From contig JAWLGR010000022.1 in assembly GCA_041684965.1 (NCBI GenBank), forward strand, positions 17,310-81,309: a DNA stretch of 64,000 nucleotides. The letters run 5' to 3'. The notes beneath the pieces are model-generated. The model made no database searches. It was not told the DNA's origin and was given only the letters and a program-made list of their open reading frames with translations. The first letter of the stretch is position 1. The number at the start of each line of letters is the position of its first letter. Positions 56,129-64,000 of this stretch are shown piece by piece. Position numbers and translations under genes: made by a program. Source of the DNA: Mariniphaga sp041684965 (GTDB lineage: Bacteria; Bacteroidota; Bacteroidia; Bacteroidales; Prolixibacteraceae).

Positions 56129-56288
56129 AAAATTACAGGTACATTTACCTGGGGTATTTGCTTCCGATGCTGCGGAAGTTTCCTGCAACAGGAAAAGGGG
56201 CCCGGGAGTGATGAAAATATAAAAGCGTAAAAAAACGAATAAATAAAAAAGAACACCAGCAGACTAAATGCTGCATAAACTTCATGAG

Positions 56289-57539
56289 ATGAAACTAAAA
56301 TTCATTGTTTGTCTTTTGTTGGTTTCCCCCGCTCTGCTTTCGCAGGTACCGGCACAGTTTACAGTACATATAAGTGAAGAATGTATAAATGCACCGGTGT
56401 CAATAGAATCTGAAAGAATAAATTTCAGTACAGACAAAGGAAACCTGGTTCTTTATGAAATTATCAATGACAGGGAAGTACTCCTGCCTGTCCAGCCGGA
56501 ACCCGGACACACCGGCAGGCTCTGGTTCATTTTGACCGGCATCTCGGAGAAAAATTCAAAAAGGGAGTTTGTTATAAAGCAGGCAACCACAGGAACTGAC
56601 ATCCCCGGCAATAAGAATACAGAACTGATAAAACAGCACCGGGATCTGCATATAACAGCCAATAAAAAACCGGTTCTAAGCTACCGCTTTGCAACCACGT
56701 ATCCACCCGAAGGGATCGATCCGCTATACAAACGTTCAGGATACATACATCCCCTTTGGTCGCCGGCCGGTGAGGTACTGTCGCGTATACAGCCCCCCGA
56801 CCATTACCACCATTACGGCATCTGGGGACCCTGGACCCTGACCCGTATCAACGATAGGGAGGTAGATTTCTGGAACCTGGCTAAAGGGGAAGGAACGGTG
56901 CGGTTCAAAGCATTCCTGACTGAAACAGAGGGAGAAGTTTTCAGCGGGTTTAAGGCATTGCAGCAGCACATCGATTTTGGTGCCGCGGGGGCAGACCAGG
57001 TTGCCATAAACGAACTGCTGGATGTAAGAACCTGGAATACCGGAGACAGTATATGGATGATCGATTACACAACCTCCCTGAACAGTCCGCTGCCCACGGG
57101 AATTCTGCTGGATGCATACAGGTACGGGGGAGGCATCGGGTTCAGGGCAACCGAAAAATGGCATAAGGACAATTGTACAGTCCTTACCTCCGAAGGAAAA
57201 ACCAGAATAGATGCCGATGGCTCAAATGCCCGGTGGTGCATTGTGGAAGGCGAATCAAACACTGCAGCCGGGCGGTCGGGAATCCTTTTTCTAAGCCATC
57301 CGTCGAACCGCATGCACCCTGAACCTATGCGTGTGTGGCCCCTGGATGCCAATGGCGGCCGGGGCGACATGTATTTTGAATTTGTCCCGATACGGCATCA
57401 GTCCTGGAAACTCGAAAGCAGACAGGATTATACGCTAAAATACAGAATGATTCTGTTTGATGGTGTGATGAAAACAAAAACTGCTGAAATGTACTGGAAT
57501 GCGTTTGCAAAAATGCCGGAAGTGACTGTATTAAAATAA
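56289..57539 (+). CDS. Secreted PmoA-like (DUF6807) protein, first copy
   Basis: From the ATG at 56289 the 416-residue protein has a signal peptide (about 1-21). The body matches the DUF6807 family, often labelled PmoA-like: KRSGYIHPLWSPAGEVLSRIQPPDHYHHYGIWGPW, then FWNLAKGEGTVRF, and SHPSNRMHPEPMRVWPLDANGG. The HYHHYGIW segment and PW/HPSN residues are a conserved His-rich pocket. The biochemical role is unknown; the old name refers to a weak similarity and does not imply methane oxidation. It is followed 57 nt later by a second DUF6807 gene and by MocA genes, the combination seen in several sugar catabolic loci. Confidence 0.75.
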   Translation: MKLKFIVCLLLVSPALLSQVPAQFTVHISEECINAPVSIESERINFSTDKGNLVLYEIINDREVLLPVQPEPGHTGRLWFILTGISEKNSKREFVIKQATTGTDIPGNKNTELIKQHRDLHITANKKPVLSYRFATTYPPEGIDPLYKRSGYIHPLWSPAGEVLSRIQPPDHYHHYGIWGPWTLTRINDREVDFWNLAKGEGTVRFKAFLTETEGEVFSGFKALQQHIDFGAAGADQVAINELLDVRTWNTGDSIWMIDYTTSLNSPLPTGILLDAYRYGGGIGFRATEKWHKDNCTVLTSEGKTRIDADGSNARWCIVEGESNTAAGRSGILFLSHPSNRMHPEPMRVWPLDANGGRGDMYFEFVPIRHQSWKLESRQDYTLKYRMILFDGVMKTKTAEMYWNAFAKMPEVTVLK

Positions 57540-57596
57540 AACTGCCGCATGTTTATTGATTTACAGCCGGAAAAAATTAACACAATTTATTGAACC

Positions 57597-58490
57597 ATGA
57601 TAAAATCGGTTACTTTAATGCTTTTCTTTCTGCTCATTATTTCCGCTGCACATGCTGAAACGAAGGTATCGGCAACAAAAGAGGGCAACCGGATTGATTT
57701 CACTATTAACGGAAACCTGTTTACCAGCTATATCGTTTCAAACTATGAAAAGTATCCGTTTTTCTTTCCGGTAAACGGGCCTTCTCATGCCTCCATCACC
57801 TCCATGCGGAATGCGAACTACCCGCACCACAGCTCCCTGTTTTTCGGCTGCGACAAGGTAAACGGAGGAAACTACTGGCAGGAAGGGCTTGAACGCGGAC
57901 AGATCATTTCGCTGCGGACCGATATCCTGGAAACCGGAGGGGAAAAGGCCGTTATTGAAAATGAATGTATCTGGACCAGGCCCGGGGCAGATGCACCGGT
58001 GAAAGACAAACGCATCATTACCATATCAGCACCGTCGGACGAAAAGTACCAGATTGATTTTGACATTACCCTGGAGATGCTGATGGATGTTACCATTGAT
58101 AAAACCAACCATTCGCTCTTCAGCGCCCGTATTGATCCCGATTTGGCAGTAATCAGCGGAGGCACCATGATTGATGCCGGCGGCGCATCAGGAGAAAAGG
58201 AAACCTTTGGAAAAGCATCGGCATGGATCGACTGCCATGGCAAACGGATGGGAAAAACGGAAGGCATTGCCATTCTGCAGCATCCTTCCAACGAATGGTT
58301 TCCGGCTCCATGGTTCACCCGCGATTACGGGTTCATCTCTCCTACCCCCATGTACTGGCCCGAAAATGAAAAAAATACCGTGCTGGAAAAAGGCAAAAAA
58401 ATCAGATTGAGGTATCGTGTGCTGGTTCATTCGGGTGACCATATACAGGCTGATATTGCCAAAGAATTTGAGAAGTATAAATCAGAATGA
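57597..58490 (+). CDS. Secreted PmoA-like (DUF6807) protein, second copy
   Basis: The 297-residue protein has a signal peptide (about 1-20, ending AHA). It is shorter than the upstream copy but shares the DUF6807 core: SITSMRNANYPHHSSLFFGCDKVNGGNYW, a mid-region AVIENECIW, and LQHPSNEWFPAPWFTRDYGFISPTPM near the C-terminus. The HPSN/HPSNE pattern and the His-His pair are common to both copies. Function is unknown. It ends 15 nt before the next MocA gene, so the two are almost certainly co-transcribed. Confidence 0.75.
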   Translation: MIKSVTLMLFFLLIISAAHAETKVSATKEGNRIDFTINGNLFTSYIVSNYEKYPFFFPVNGPSHASITSMRNANYPHHSSLFFGCDKVNGGNYWQEGLERGQIISLRTDILETGGEKAVIENECIWTRPGADAPVKDKRIITISAPSDEKYQIDFDITLEMLMDVTIDKTNHSLFSARIDPDLAVISGGTMIDAGGASGEKETFGKASAWIDCHGKRMGKTEGIAILQHPSNEWFPAPWFTRDYGFISPTPMYWPENEKNTVLEKGKKIRLRYRVLVHSGDHIQADIAKEFEKYKSE

Positions 58491-58505
58491 TTAAATATAC
58501 AACCG

Positions 58506-59909
58506 ATGAAACGAAGAAACTTTATTAAAAAAACTGCCGCCTCAACTGCAGGCACTTTTGCAGGCACATTTGCAGGCACATTTATCATTCCCACTATTGT
58601 CCCGTCATCGGTACTGGGAAAAAATGCACCCGGTAACAAAATCAACATCGGACAGATTGGGTGTGGGCGCATTGCCCGCGATCACGACCTGCCAGGCGTT
58701 TTGCAGTACGATGCGGCACGTGTTGTTGCTGTTTCGGATGTTGACAGCCACCGGATGGACGACGGCAAAAAACTGGTGGAAGATTATTACAACAAAAAGA
58801 CAGGCAGCAGCAGCGCCCTGAATGTCAGAATGTATGACGACTACCGGGAAATGCTGCTGGATAAGGATATTGATGCCGTAGTCATCAGCACACCCGATCA
58901 CTGGCATTCCCAACCTGCCATTGAAGCAGCTCTTGCCGGCAAGGACATTTACCTGCAAAAGCCGACCTCGCTGACTGTAACCGAGGGCCGTCTGTTAAGC
59001 GATATCGTTCACCGGCAGGGAGTCATACTGCAGGTTGGTACCCAGCAACGATCCTCATCGCAATTTCGCAGAGCTGCCGAGCTGGTCAGGAATGGCCGTA
59101 TAGGCAAACTGCACACGGTTAAAATCGGGCTGCCGGGAGATCCCCCCGGGCCACTCTTTCCCGAAATGCCGGTGCCAAAACACCTGGACTTTGACAGGTG
59201 GCTGGGAACAACCCCCGAATTGCCTTATACCGAAAACCTCGTGCATCCCCAAAAAGGATACGGACGGCCGGGATGGCTCCGGCATGAAAATTACGGTGCC
59301 GGCATGATTACCGGCTGGGGGCAGCATCATTACGATTCGGCAGCGTGGGGAATGAATACCGAATTCACCGGACCGGTTTCAGTGGAAGCCATTGCTGAGT
59401 TCCCCAAATCAGGAAGCTGGAATGTTCACGGCGATTTTTTTGTGAAACATGAATACGACGAAGGAATTACCGTTTTTACAAGCGGCGGTTACCCAAATGG
59501 CATTCGCTACGAAGGCACCGACGGATGGATATTTGTAACACGCGGGGCCTACCGCGCCACACCGAGCGACCCGGTACCGGAGGGAAGCACAAAAGCCCTC
59601 GATGCCAGCAGTCCCGATATCCTGAGATCCATTATCGGGGAGAATGAAATCCAATTGTATATAAGTGAAGAACAACATGGCAACTGGCTCGACTGCATCC
59701 AATCGCGCAAACAACCTGTTTCCCCGGTGGAAATCGGTCACCGTGCCTGCACAATCTGCCTCATCAGCCACATTGCAATGAAAATACCGGGTACCCTGAA
59801 ATGGAATCCCCGGGAAGAACGTTTTGTTAACAACGATTTGGCCAACTCCATGCTGAGCAGGCCCCAGCGGTATCCCTACGGAACAAATTTTATCATGGGT
59901 GCCCGGTAA
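58506..59909 (+). CDS. Tat-exported Gfo/Idh/MocA oxidoreductase with a tandem-repeat signal peptide
   Basis: The 467-residue protein has a twin-arginine signal (RRNFIKKTAAS). It continues into AGTF repeated three times (residues 15-26), encoded by three 12-bp direct repeats. The Rossmann motif is GQIGCGRIARDHD, followed by TPDHWHSQPAIEAALAGKD and QKP at 151-153, so the family lysine is present. WGQHHYDSAAWGM is in the substrate domain. It should be exported and act on a sugar or glycoside with NAD(P); the substrate is unknown. It follows the second DUF6807 gene by 15 nt and is followed by a solo repeat element. Confidence 0.9.
   Translation: MKRRNFIKKTAASTAGTFAGTFAGTFIIPTIVPSSVLGKNAPGNKINIGQIGCGRIARDHDLPGVLQYDAARVVAVSDVDSHRMDDGKKLVEDYYNKKTGSSSALNVRMYDDYREMLLDKDIDAVVISTPDHWHSQPAIEAALAGKDIYLQKPTSLTVTEGRLLSDIVHRQGVILQVGTQQRSSSQFRRAAELVRNGRIGKLHTVKIGLPGDPPGPLFPEMPVPKHLDFDRWLGTTPELPYTENLVHPQKGYGRPGWLRHENYGAGMITGWGQHHYDSAAWGMNTEFTGPVSVEAIAEFPKSGSWNVHGDFFVKHEYDEGITVFTSGGYPNGIRYEGTDGWIFVTRGAYRATPSDPVPEGSTKALDASSPDILRSIIGENEIQLYISEEQHGNWLDCIQSRKQPVSPVEIGHRACTICLISHIAMKIPGTLKWNPREERFVNNDLANSMLSRPQRYPYGTNFIMGAR
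58548..58583 (+). repeat. Three 12-bp direct repeats inside a MocA signal peptide
   Basis: GCAGGCACTTTT, then GCAGGCACATTT twice, tandem and in frame. They encode AGTF three times in the hydrophobic part of the Tat signal. Copy number could change by slippage without shifting the frame. Confidence 0.9.
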
Positions 59910-59924
59910 AAATTTAAAAAAACT

Positions 59925-60100
59925 ATGAACATGCTGGTATTATTACCTACCTGCGGAACTTTGAAATATAATAGTGGATAATTTTGACTAACCATAGTAA
60001 GTCCGTGTTCTGACTGTCCAGGGACAAAATATTGGCAGAAAGCTAATTGCGATTTATTCCAAAGTCCCGTCGGGACGGAATATTTCAGTAGTGAAATTTT
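59925..60100 (+). repeat. Solo copy of the repeat family between two MocA genes
   Basis: It starts ATGAACATGCTGGTATTATT and continues CCTACCTGCGGAACTTTG. It then has a decayed GTCCG hairpin, a CTGTCCAGGGACAAAAT remnant, and ends AAAGTCCCGTCGGGACGGAA before a GTAGTGAAATTTT tail. It has one subunit. Orientation is plus. It begins 16 nt after the stop codon. The remaining 60101-60300 holds only a -7 box. Confidence 0.85.
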
Positions 60101-60238
60101 ATAAAGTTATAATGCTCCGGACCTGTTCAAGATAAAAGCAAGTGTTTTAAACTGTGTTTTTTTCTAAATGTTGAATCCTTTATGCATGCCTGACAGGGGA
60201 TTTGCACCGGAGGATTTATCCGAAGAAGAAAAAAATGT

Positions 60239-60246
60239 TAATTTTG
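60239..60246 (+). promoter_or_regulatory. Candidate -7 box (TAATTTTG) for the last MocA gene
   Basis: TAATTTTG matches TAnnTTTG and lies 55 nt before the ATG at 60301. No TTG lies at -33 spacing. Confidence 0.42.
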
Positions 60247-60300
60247 TGTGCGTACATGAAATCACTATGCGTAATTAAAATCAACTAAAAGATATGTAGA

Positions 60301-61707
60301 ATGAAACGAGCGCTTATTTTATTTACGGCAACAGCAATTGTCCTGTCAGCCTGTTCGGGCGGAAGTCAAAAATCAGAAACCAAAGAAAATCAACGTATGT
60401 TTACAGGAGTTAAAGGAGAAGTAAAACTGATGACCCTTGATCCCGGGCACTTTCATGCTGCCCTTGTACAAAAAACCATGTATGAAATGGTGAGCCCCGA
60501 AGTGAATATTTATGCACCTGAAGGGGCGGAACTACAGGGCCATCTCAGGCTGATAGAAAGCTACAACAACCGTACGGACAATCCCACAGCATGGGAGACC
60601 CGGATATATACAGGTTCCGATTATCTTGAGAAAATGCTGTCTGAAAAGCCGGGAAATGTGGTCGTGCTTGCCGGAAACAATGCAAAAAAAACCGATTACA
60701 TCCTGGCAAGTGTCAATGCCGGAATAAATGTGCTGGCCGATAAGCCTATGGTGATTAACCCGGATGGGTTTCCAAAGCTGGAAAAGGCATTCAATGTTGC
60801 AAAGGAAAAAGGGATAATGCTCTACGACATCATGACCGAACGGTATGAAATCACCACCATCCTGCAGCGGGAACTGGCCCATACACCCGATGTATTTGGC
60901 AGCCTGCTGGAAGGTTCACTGGAAGAACCGGCCGTTACAAAGGAAAGTATTCATCATTTTTCAAAACAGGTATCCGGAAGGCCACTCGTCCGCCCGGTAT
61001 GGTATTTCGATGTTGAACAGCAGGGTGAAGGAATGGTGGATGTTACCACCCACCTGGTTGACCTTATACAGTGGGAAGCATTCCCTGATGAAGTGCTGAA
61101 AAAAGAGGACGTGGAGATAATTTCTGCCCGGCGCTGGACAACAGACCTTACCCTCGAAATGTTCAGCAAGGTGACTCAGATGAATGAATTCCCCGGTTTT
61201 CTGGAGAAAGACATCGAAAACGGTGTTCTTAAGGTTTACAGCAACGGTGAAATCAACTACCGGCTGAAAGGAATCCATGCCAAAGTATCGGTCATCTGGG
61301 ATTTTGAAGCACCTCAGGGTTCGGGTGATACCCACTATTCAATTATGCGCGGCTCAAAAAGCAACCTGATAATTAAGCAGGGCAAGGAAGAAAACTTTAT
61401 CCCCTCCCTTTACGTGGAAGCCTCTGAAAAGGAAGACTTAAAAACATTTACAGCCTCCCTTGAAAAAGCTGTTCACCAGGATCTGGATGCCCTTTATCCC
61501 GGTATCCGTTTAAACAAGTTGCAGGACAGGTTGTGGGAGGTACAGATTCCGGCAATACACCGCGAAGGCCACGAAGCACATTTCGGACAGGTAACCGAAA
61601 AATACCTGCGCTATCTTGCCTCCGGACAGATGCCTGAATGGGAAGTACCGAACATGATTGTAAAATATTACACAACCACCGAAGGAATGAAAGCTGCAAT
61701 GAAATAA
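60301..61707 (+). CDS. Lipoprotein of the Gfo/Idh/MocA family with 'putative oxidoreductase C-terminal' domain
   Basis: The 468-residue lipoprotein has a lipobox at Cys18 (LSAC). Unlike the other MocA proteins here it has no Tat motif. Its first strand reads VKLMTLDPGHFHAALV without a clear GxGxxG. The EKP motif is DKP at 147-149. EAHFGQVTEKYLRYL and IHREGHEAHFG near the C-terminus are typical of the large exported subfamily with its own C-terminal domain. NAD(P) binding is therefore uncertain. Its function is unknown, but it lies at the end of the cluster with GH16, DUF6807 and MocA genes and is probably part of the same catabolic process. A repeat remnant and a terminator follow. Confidence 0.82.
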   Translation: MKRALILFTATAIVLSACSGGSQKSETKENQRMFTGVKGEVKLMTLDPGHFHAALVQKTMYEMVSPEVNIYAPEGAELQGHLRLIESYNNRTDNPTAWETRIYTGSDYLEKMLSEKPGNVVVLAGNNAKKTDYILASVNAGINVLADKPMVINPDGFPKLEKAFNVAKEKGIMLYDIMTERYEITTILQRELAHTPDVFGSLLEGSLEEPAVTKESIHHFSKQVSGRPLVRPVWYFDVEQQGEGMVDVTTHLVDLIQWEAFPDEVLKKEDVEIISARRWTTDLTLEMFSKVTQMNEFPGFLEKDIENGVLKVYSNGEINYRLKGIHAKVSVIWDFEAPQGSGDTHYSIMRGSKSNLIIKQGKEENFIPSLYVEASEKEDLKTFTASLEKAVHQDLDALYPGIRLNKLQDRLWEVQIPAIHREGHEAHFGQVTEKYLRYLASGQMPEWEVPNMIVKYYTTTEGMKAAMK

Positions 61708-61718
61708 AATCATTGGTG

Positions 61719-61795
61719 TCCGGTAACTGTCCCGTAGGGACAAAATGTTGGTAACATCGGGGAAATATTATTTTACCGGACAGCAATGAAATAAA
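61719..61795 (+). repeat. Partial copy of the repeat family after the last MocA gene
   Basis: TGTCCCGTAGGGACA, then AAATGTTGGTAACATCGGGG and AAATATTATTTTACCGGACA followed by GCAATGAAAT, match the subunit and tail of array units; the head is missing. Orientation is plus, directly after a plus-strand gene. Confidence 0.8.
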
Positions 61796-61819
61796 ACAAG
61801 GAAGAAAAATAAACTGCAA

Positions 61820-61851
61820 AAAGCTGTCCGTTGGGCAGCTTTCTTTTTTTT
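61820..61851 (+). terminator. Intrinsic terminator after the last MocA gene
   Basis: AAAGCTGTCC and GGGCAGCTTT form a stem around GTT, followed by CTTTTTTT. It also stops transcription through the preceding repeat remnant. Confidence 0.85.
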
Positions 61852-61873
61852 ATCACTCCTGTGAAATGCCTGC

Positions 61874-62512
61874 TTACTTTTTCCGGATCAGGGTCATGCC
61901 ATCCCTTAACGGCAGAATCACCTTCTCCACCCGCTTATCCTTCCTGATTAGCTCATTGAATTTTATAATCCCGGTGGTCTGTTTATCGCCGGAGGAATCA
62001 CTGCCAATTACTTTGCCGCTCCACAGCGTATTGTCTGCAATAATGCATCCTCCCCTGCGTAACTTATCAAATACAAGGTTGTAATAGTCGGGGTATTCCC
62101 GTTTATCGGCATCAAGAAAAATCAAATCGAACGTTTCATTGATGGAAGGCAGGATTTCCAGGGCCGGGCCAATCAACTGCATAATTTTATCGTCCAGCCC
62201 GGCTTTTTTAAAATATTCTGAAGCCATTGATTCCAGTTCATCATCCAGTTCAATGGTTATCAGTTTTCCGTTGTCTTTGAGCCCCCTGGCCAGGCAAATG
62301 GCCGAATAACCGGTAAAAGTACCCACTTCCAGTATCTTTTCGGGCTGAATCAATTTCGACAGCATGGTAAGCACCTGGCCCTGCAGATGGCCCGAAAGCA
62401 TGCGGGCACCAAGTACCTTGCGATGGGTCTCGCGATCCAGCTCCTGCAGCACTTCATCTTCCGGTTCTATATGCTCCAGTATGTACCGTTCAAGTTCTTT
62501 TTCCTCACGCAC
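61874..62512 (-). CDS. SAM-dependent O-methyltransferase (class I, caffeoyl-CoA type)
   Basis: The 212-residue cytosolic protein methylates a hydroxyl group, usually of catechols or phenolics. The SAM motif EVGTFTGYSAICLA, the metal and substrate motif DLIFLDADKREYPDYY and the region GGCIIADNTLWSGKV match O-methyltransferase family 3. It lies 32 nt downstream of the M16 peptidase gene on the same strand, so the two form an operon. The substrate is unknown. Confidence 0.9.
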   Translation of the reverse strand: MREEKELERYILEHIEPEDEVLQELDRETHRKVLGARMLSGHLQGQVLTMLSKLIQPEKILEVGTFTGYSAICLARGLKDNGKLITIELDDELESMASEYFKKAGLDDKIMQLIGPALEILPSINETFDLIFLDADKREYPDYYNLVFDKLRRGGCIIADNTLWSGKVIGSDSSGDKQTTGIIKFNELIRKDKRVEKVILPLRDGMTLIRKK

Positions 62513-62544
62513 CTGTTATTTCCTTTTAATCCATCTGTACTTTA

Positions 62545-63774
62545 TCATTCATATACCAGCCTGCTCATCTGCTTTTCTTCAAGCACCTCATTGGCTGCAT
62601 CAAGCAAATCGGAAGGTGTAACCGCTTCAATTTTCCTGAAAATGGTCTGTATCGAATCCACCTTGTTGAACAGCAGGTAGCTCTTGCCGATGGTAAGCAT
62701 TAAATCCTCCCTGTTTTCAGATGAAATGGCAATCTGGCCCATCAGTTGCTTTTGTGCCTTACTCAACTGCAGCACGCCAAGCTTCTTTTCACGCAACAGC
62801 TTAAACTCTTTCAGAACCAGGCCAACAGCTTTCTCAAGGTTTTCGTGATCGGTGCCAAAATAAACATTAAACAAACCTGTATCGGTATAAGCCGTATAAC
62901 CCGACTCAATATTGTATGCCATTCCCTTGCGCTCCCTCAGGGCCATGTTCAGTCGCGAATTCATTGCCTGGCCCCCCACGATATTATTCAGTAACACCAT
63001 GGATATGCGCTTCGGATGCAACACATCGTAGGCCACATTGCCCAACACACAATGCGACTGAAATGTATTTTTTTGCTCCACCCTGTTACCGGGAATGTAA
63101 TTTCCGAAACGTTTCCGGCCGTTCACCCTCATCCTGGCTTCTGTCTGTCCGAAGTATTTTTCAATCAGCTTAACCAGGGCATTAAAGTCAATCTTACCAA
63201 CCGATGAAACAACCATCTCGTTGGTATGGTAGTTATTGGCAATAAACTGCAGGATGGCCTGCCGGTTAAACCCCGCCAGATTTTCCGGATTGCCCAGAAT
63301 ATTGCGTGCAATGGGATGCCCGTCGTAAACCAGTTCTTCAAACTCATCGAAAATCAGCTCCGAAGGGGAATCTTTATAGGAATTGATTTCTTCAAGAACC
63401 ACTTCTTTTTCACGGTTAAGCTCTTTTTCAGGATACGTGCTGTTTAACAGAATATCGCTGAGCAGCTCGGCAGTCCGTTCATAAAATCCGGCCAGGAAAG
63501 TTGAATACAGGGTTGTTTCTTCCTTAGTGGTGTATGCATTTATTTCACCGCCCACATCCTCAATCCGGCTAAGGATATGAAAAGCCTTTCGCTTGCCGGT
63601 ACCCTTAAAAACCGAATGCTCGATAAAGTGAGCCAGACCGTGTTCATCGGGCCCCTCATCGCGCGAACCGGCATTTATAAGTATTCCCAGGTGTCCGACA
63701 GGCGAATTATCCGGCTTATGTATCAACCGTATACCATTGGACAATGTATGTGTCAGAAAATCAGTTTCAATCAT
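62545..63774 (-). CDS. M16 family zinc metallopeptidase
   Basis: The 409-residue peptidase has the inverted zinc motif HxxEH at 49-53 (HFIEH), a downstream Glu in LNREKEVVLEEINSY and the second, non-catalytic half of the M16 fold. No signal peptide is evident, so it is probably cytosolic. Bacteroidota members of this size resemble PqqL/mitochondrial-processing-type subunits. The sequence is complete on both sides, and the protein is followed by the O-methyltransferase. The substrate is not known. Confidence 0.92.
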   Translation of the reverse strand: MIETDFLTHTLSNGIRLIHKPDNSPVGHLGILINAGSRDEGPDEHGLAHFIEHSVFKGTGKRKAFHILSRIEDVGGEINAYTTKEETTLYSTFLAGFYERTAELLSDILLNSTYPEKELNREKEVVLEEINSYKDSPSELIFDEFEELVYDGHPIARNILGNPENLAGFNRQAILQFIANNYHTNEMVVSSVGKIDFNALVKLIEKYFGQTEARMRVNGRKRFGNYIPGNRVEQKNTFQSHCVLGNVAYDVLHPKRISMVLLNNIVGGQAMNSRLNMALRERKGMAYNIESGYTAYTDTGLFNVYFGTDHENLEKAVGLVLKEFKLLREKKLGVLQLSKAQKQLMGQIAISSENREDLMLTIGKSYLLFNKVDSIQTIFRKIEAVTPSDLLDAANEVLEEKQMSRLVYE

Positions 63775-63879
63775 TCAAAACAAAATAAGGGTGCAAAAGT
63801 ACAAAAAGATAAGCGCCAATCAAACAACCGGCCATATCTGAAAATTTTCTTCCTGCATCTTACTTTGAATTAAAATTTC

Positions 63880-63909
63880 TTTGTGATTTTAAAAAAATAC
63901 TTACTTTTG
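63880..63909 (+). promoter_or_regulatory. Promoter of tRNA-Phe (TTTG-N18-TACTTTTG)
   Basis: TTTG at 63880-63883, an 18-nt spacer and TACTTTTG at 63902-63909 match the Bacteroidota consensus, with a spacer one base shorter than usual. The tRNA begins 17 nt downstream. Confidence 0.62.
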
Positions 63910-63926
63910 CAACACCAAAACAAAGG

Positions 63927-63999
<73 letters not shown>

Positions 64000-64000
64000 C

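Overview
The window looks like a Bacteroidota chromosome segment, probably a marine or sediment polysaccharide degrader near the Marinilabiliales/Prolixibacteraceae. That placement is inferred from the following: candidate promoters have the Bacteroidota -7 box TAnnTTTG and genes lack clear Shine-Dalgarno sequences; an RprX/RprY two-component pair, an S46 dipeptidyl-peptidase and a doubled LAB_N membrane protein are present; and Tat- or lipobox-bearing Gfo/Idh/MocA dehydrogenases are strongly expanded (seven in 64 kb). No rRNA, CRISPR array, transposase or phage gene was seen. One tRNA (Phe, GAA) lies at the right edge. A 100-N assembly gap sits at 49406-49505.

Layout. 1-6.7 kb: envelope and isoprenoid housekeeping on the minus strand (rseP partial, dxr, an M23 peptidase), then an S46 peptidase, rnhA and a peroxiredoxin. 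7-10.7 kb: a tandem pair of Tat-exported Gfo/Idh/MocA proteins, the second lacking the family lysine. 11-18.6 kb: cytochrome bd oxidase (cydAB), a dienelactone-hydrolase-like protein, a WrbA-like flavoprotein, an SDR and a P-type ATPase. 18.7-22.4 kb: a small carbohydrate acid/sugar module (TIM-barrel isomerase, YiaK-like dehydrogenase, MocA dehydrogenase). 23-32 kb: core genes (lepA, rprXY, purN, acpP-fabF-rnc), a LAB_N protein and a CDF metal transporter. 32.4-40 kb: glycan accessory genes (Tat-lipoprotein MocA, an unrecognised toroid-like lipoprotein, a DUF4832 protein, a clan-D alpha-galactosidase-like lipoprotein). 40.6-46.8 kb: a VOC protein, an acyl-CoA synthetase, purM, prfA and pyrF. 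46.9-53.7 kb: MocA, a CHRD lipoprotein, a 2.3-kb nested repeat array, an SQR-like flavoprotein and MTA/SAH nucleosidase. 53.8-61.7 kb: a co-directional run of a GH16 enzyme, a uroporphyrinogen-decarboxylase/methyltransferase-fold protein, two PmoA-like (DUF6807) proteins and two MocA proteins. 61.9-64 kb: an O-methyltransferase, an M16 peptidase and tRNA-Phe.

The most unusual feature is a dispersed and locally amplified repeat family. A full unit is about 262 bp. It has a head beginning ATGNACATGCTGGTA that can be read as a micro-ORF of about 11-24 codons, then a short GTCCG..CGGAC hairpin, then two copies of a ~67-bp subunit bounded by GTCCC-NNN-GGGAC hairpins, then a T-rich tail. Nine units lie in tandem at 49071-51345. 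Solo or decayed copies follow the S46 peptidase, the first MocA, prfA and the last two MocA genes. Every copy has the same orientation and lies 3' of a plus-strand gene. No mobilising gene is visible, so the elements are either non-autonomous or act as transcribed 3' structures.

The most interesting gene set is 53.8-61.7 kb (GH16, UroD/MtaA fold, two DUF6807 proteins, two MocA). It may be an uncharacterised catabolic module for a modified, perhaps methylated or otherwise decorated, polysaccharide. This is inference from co-orientation and family membership only.
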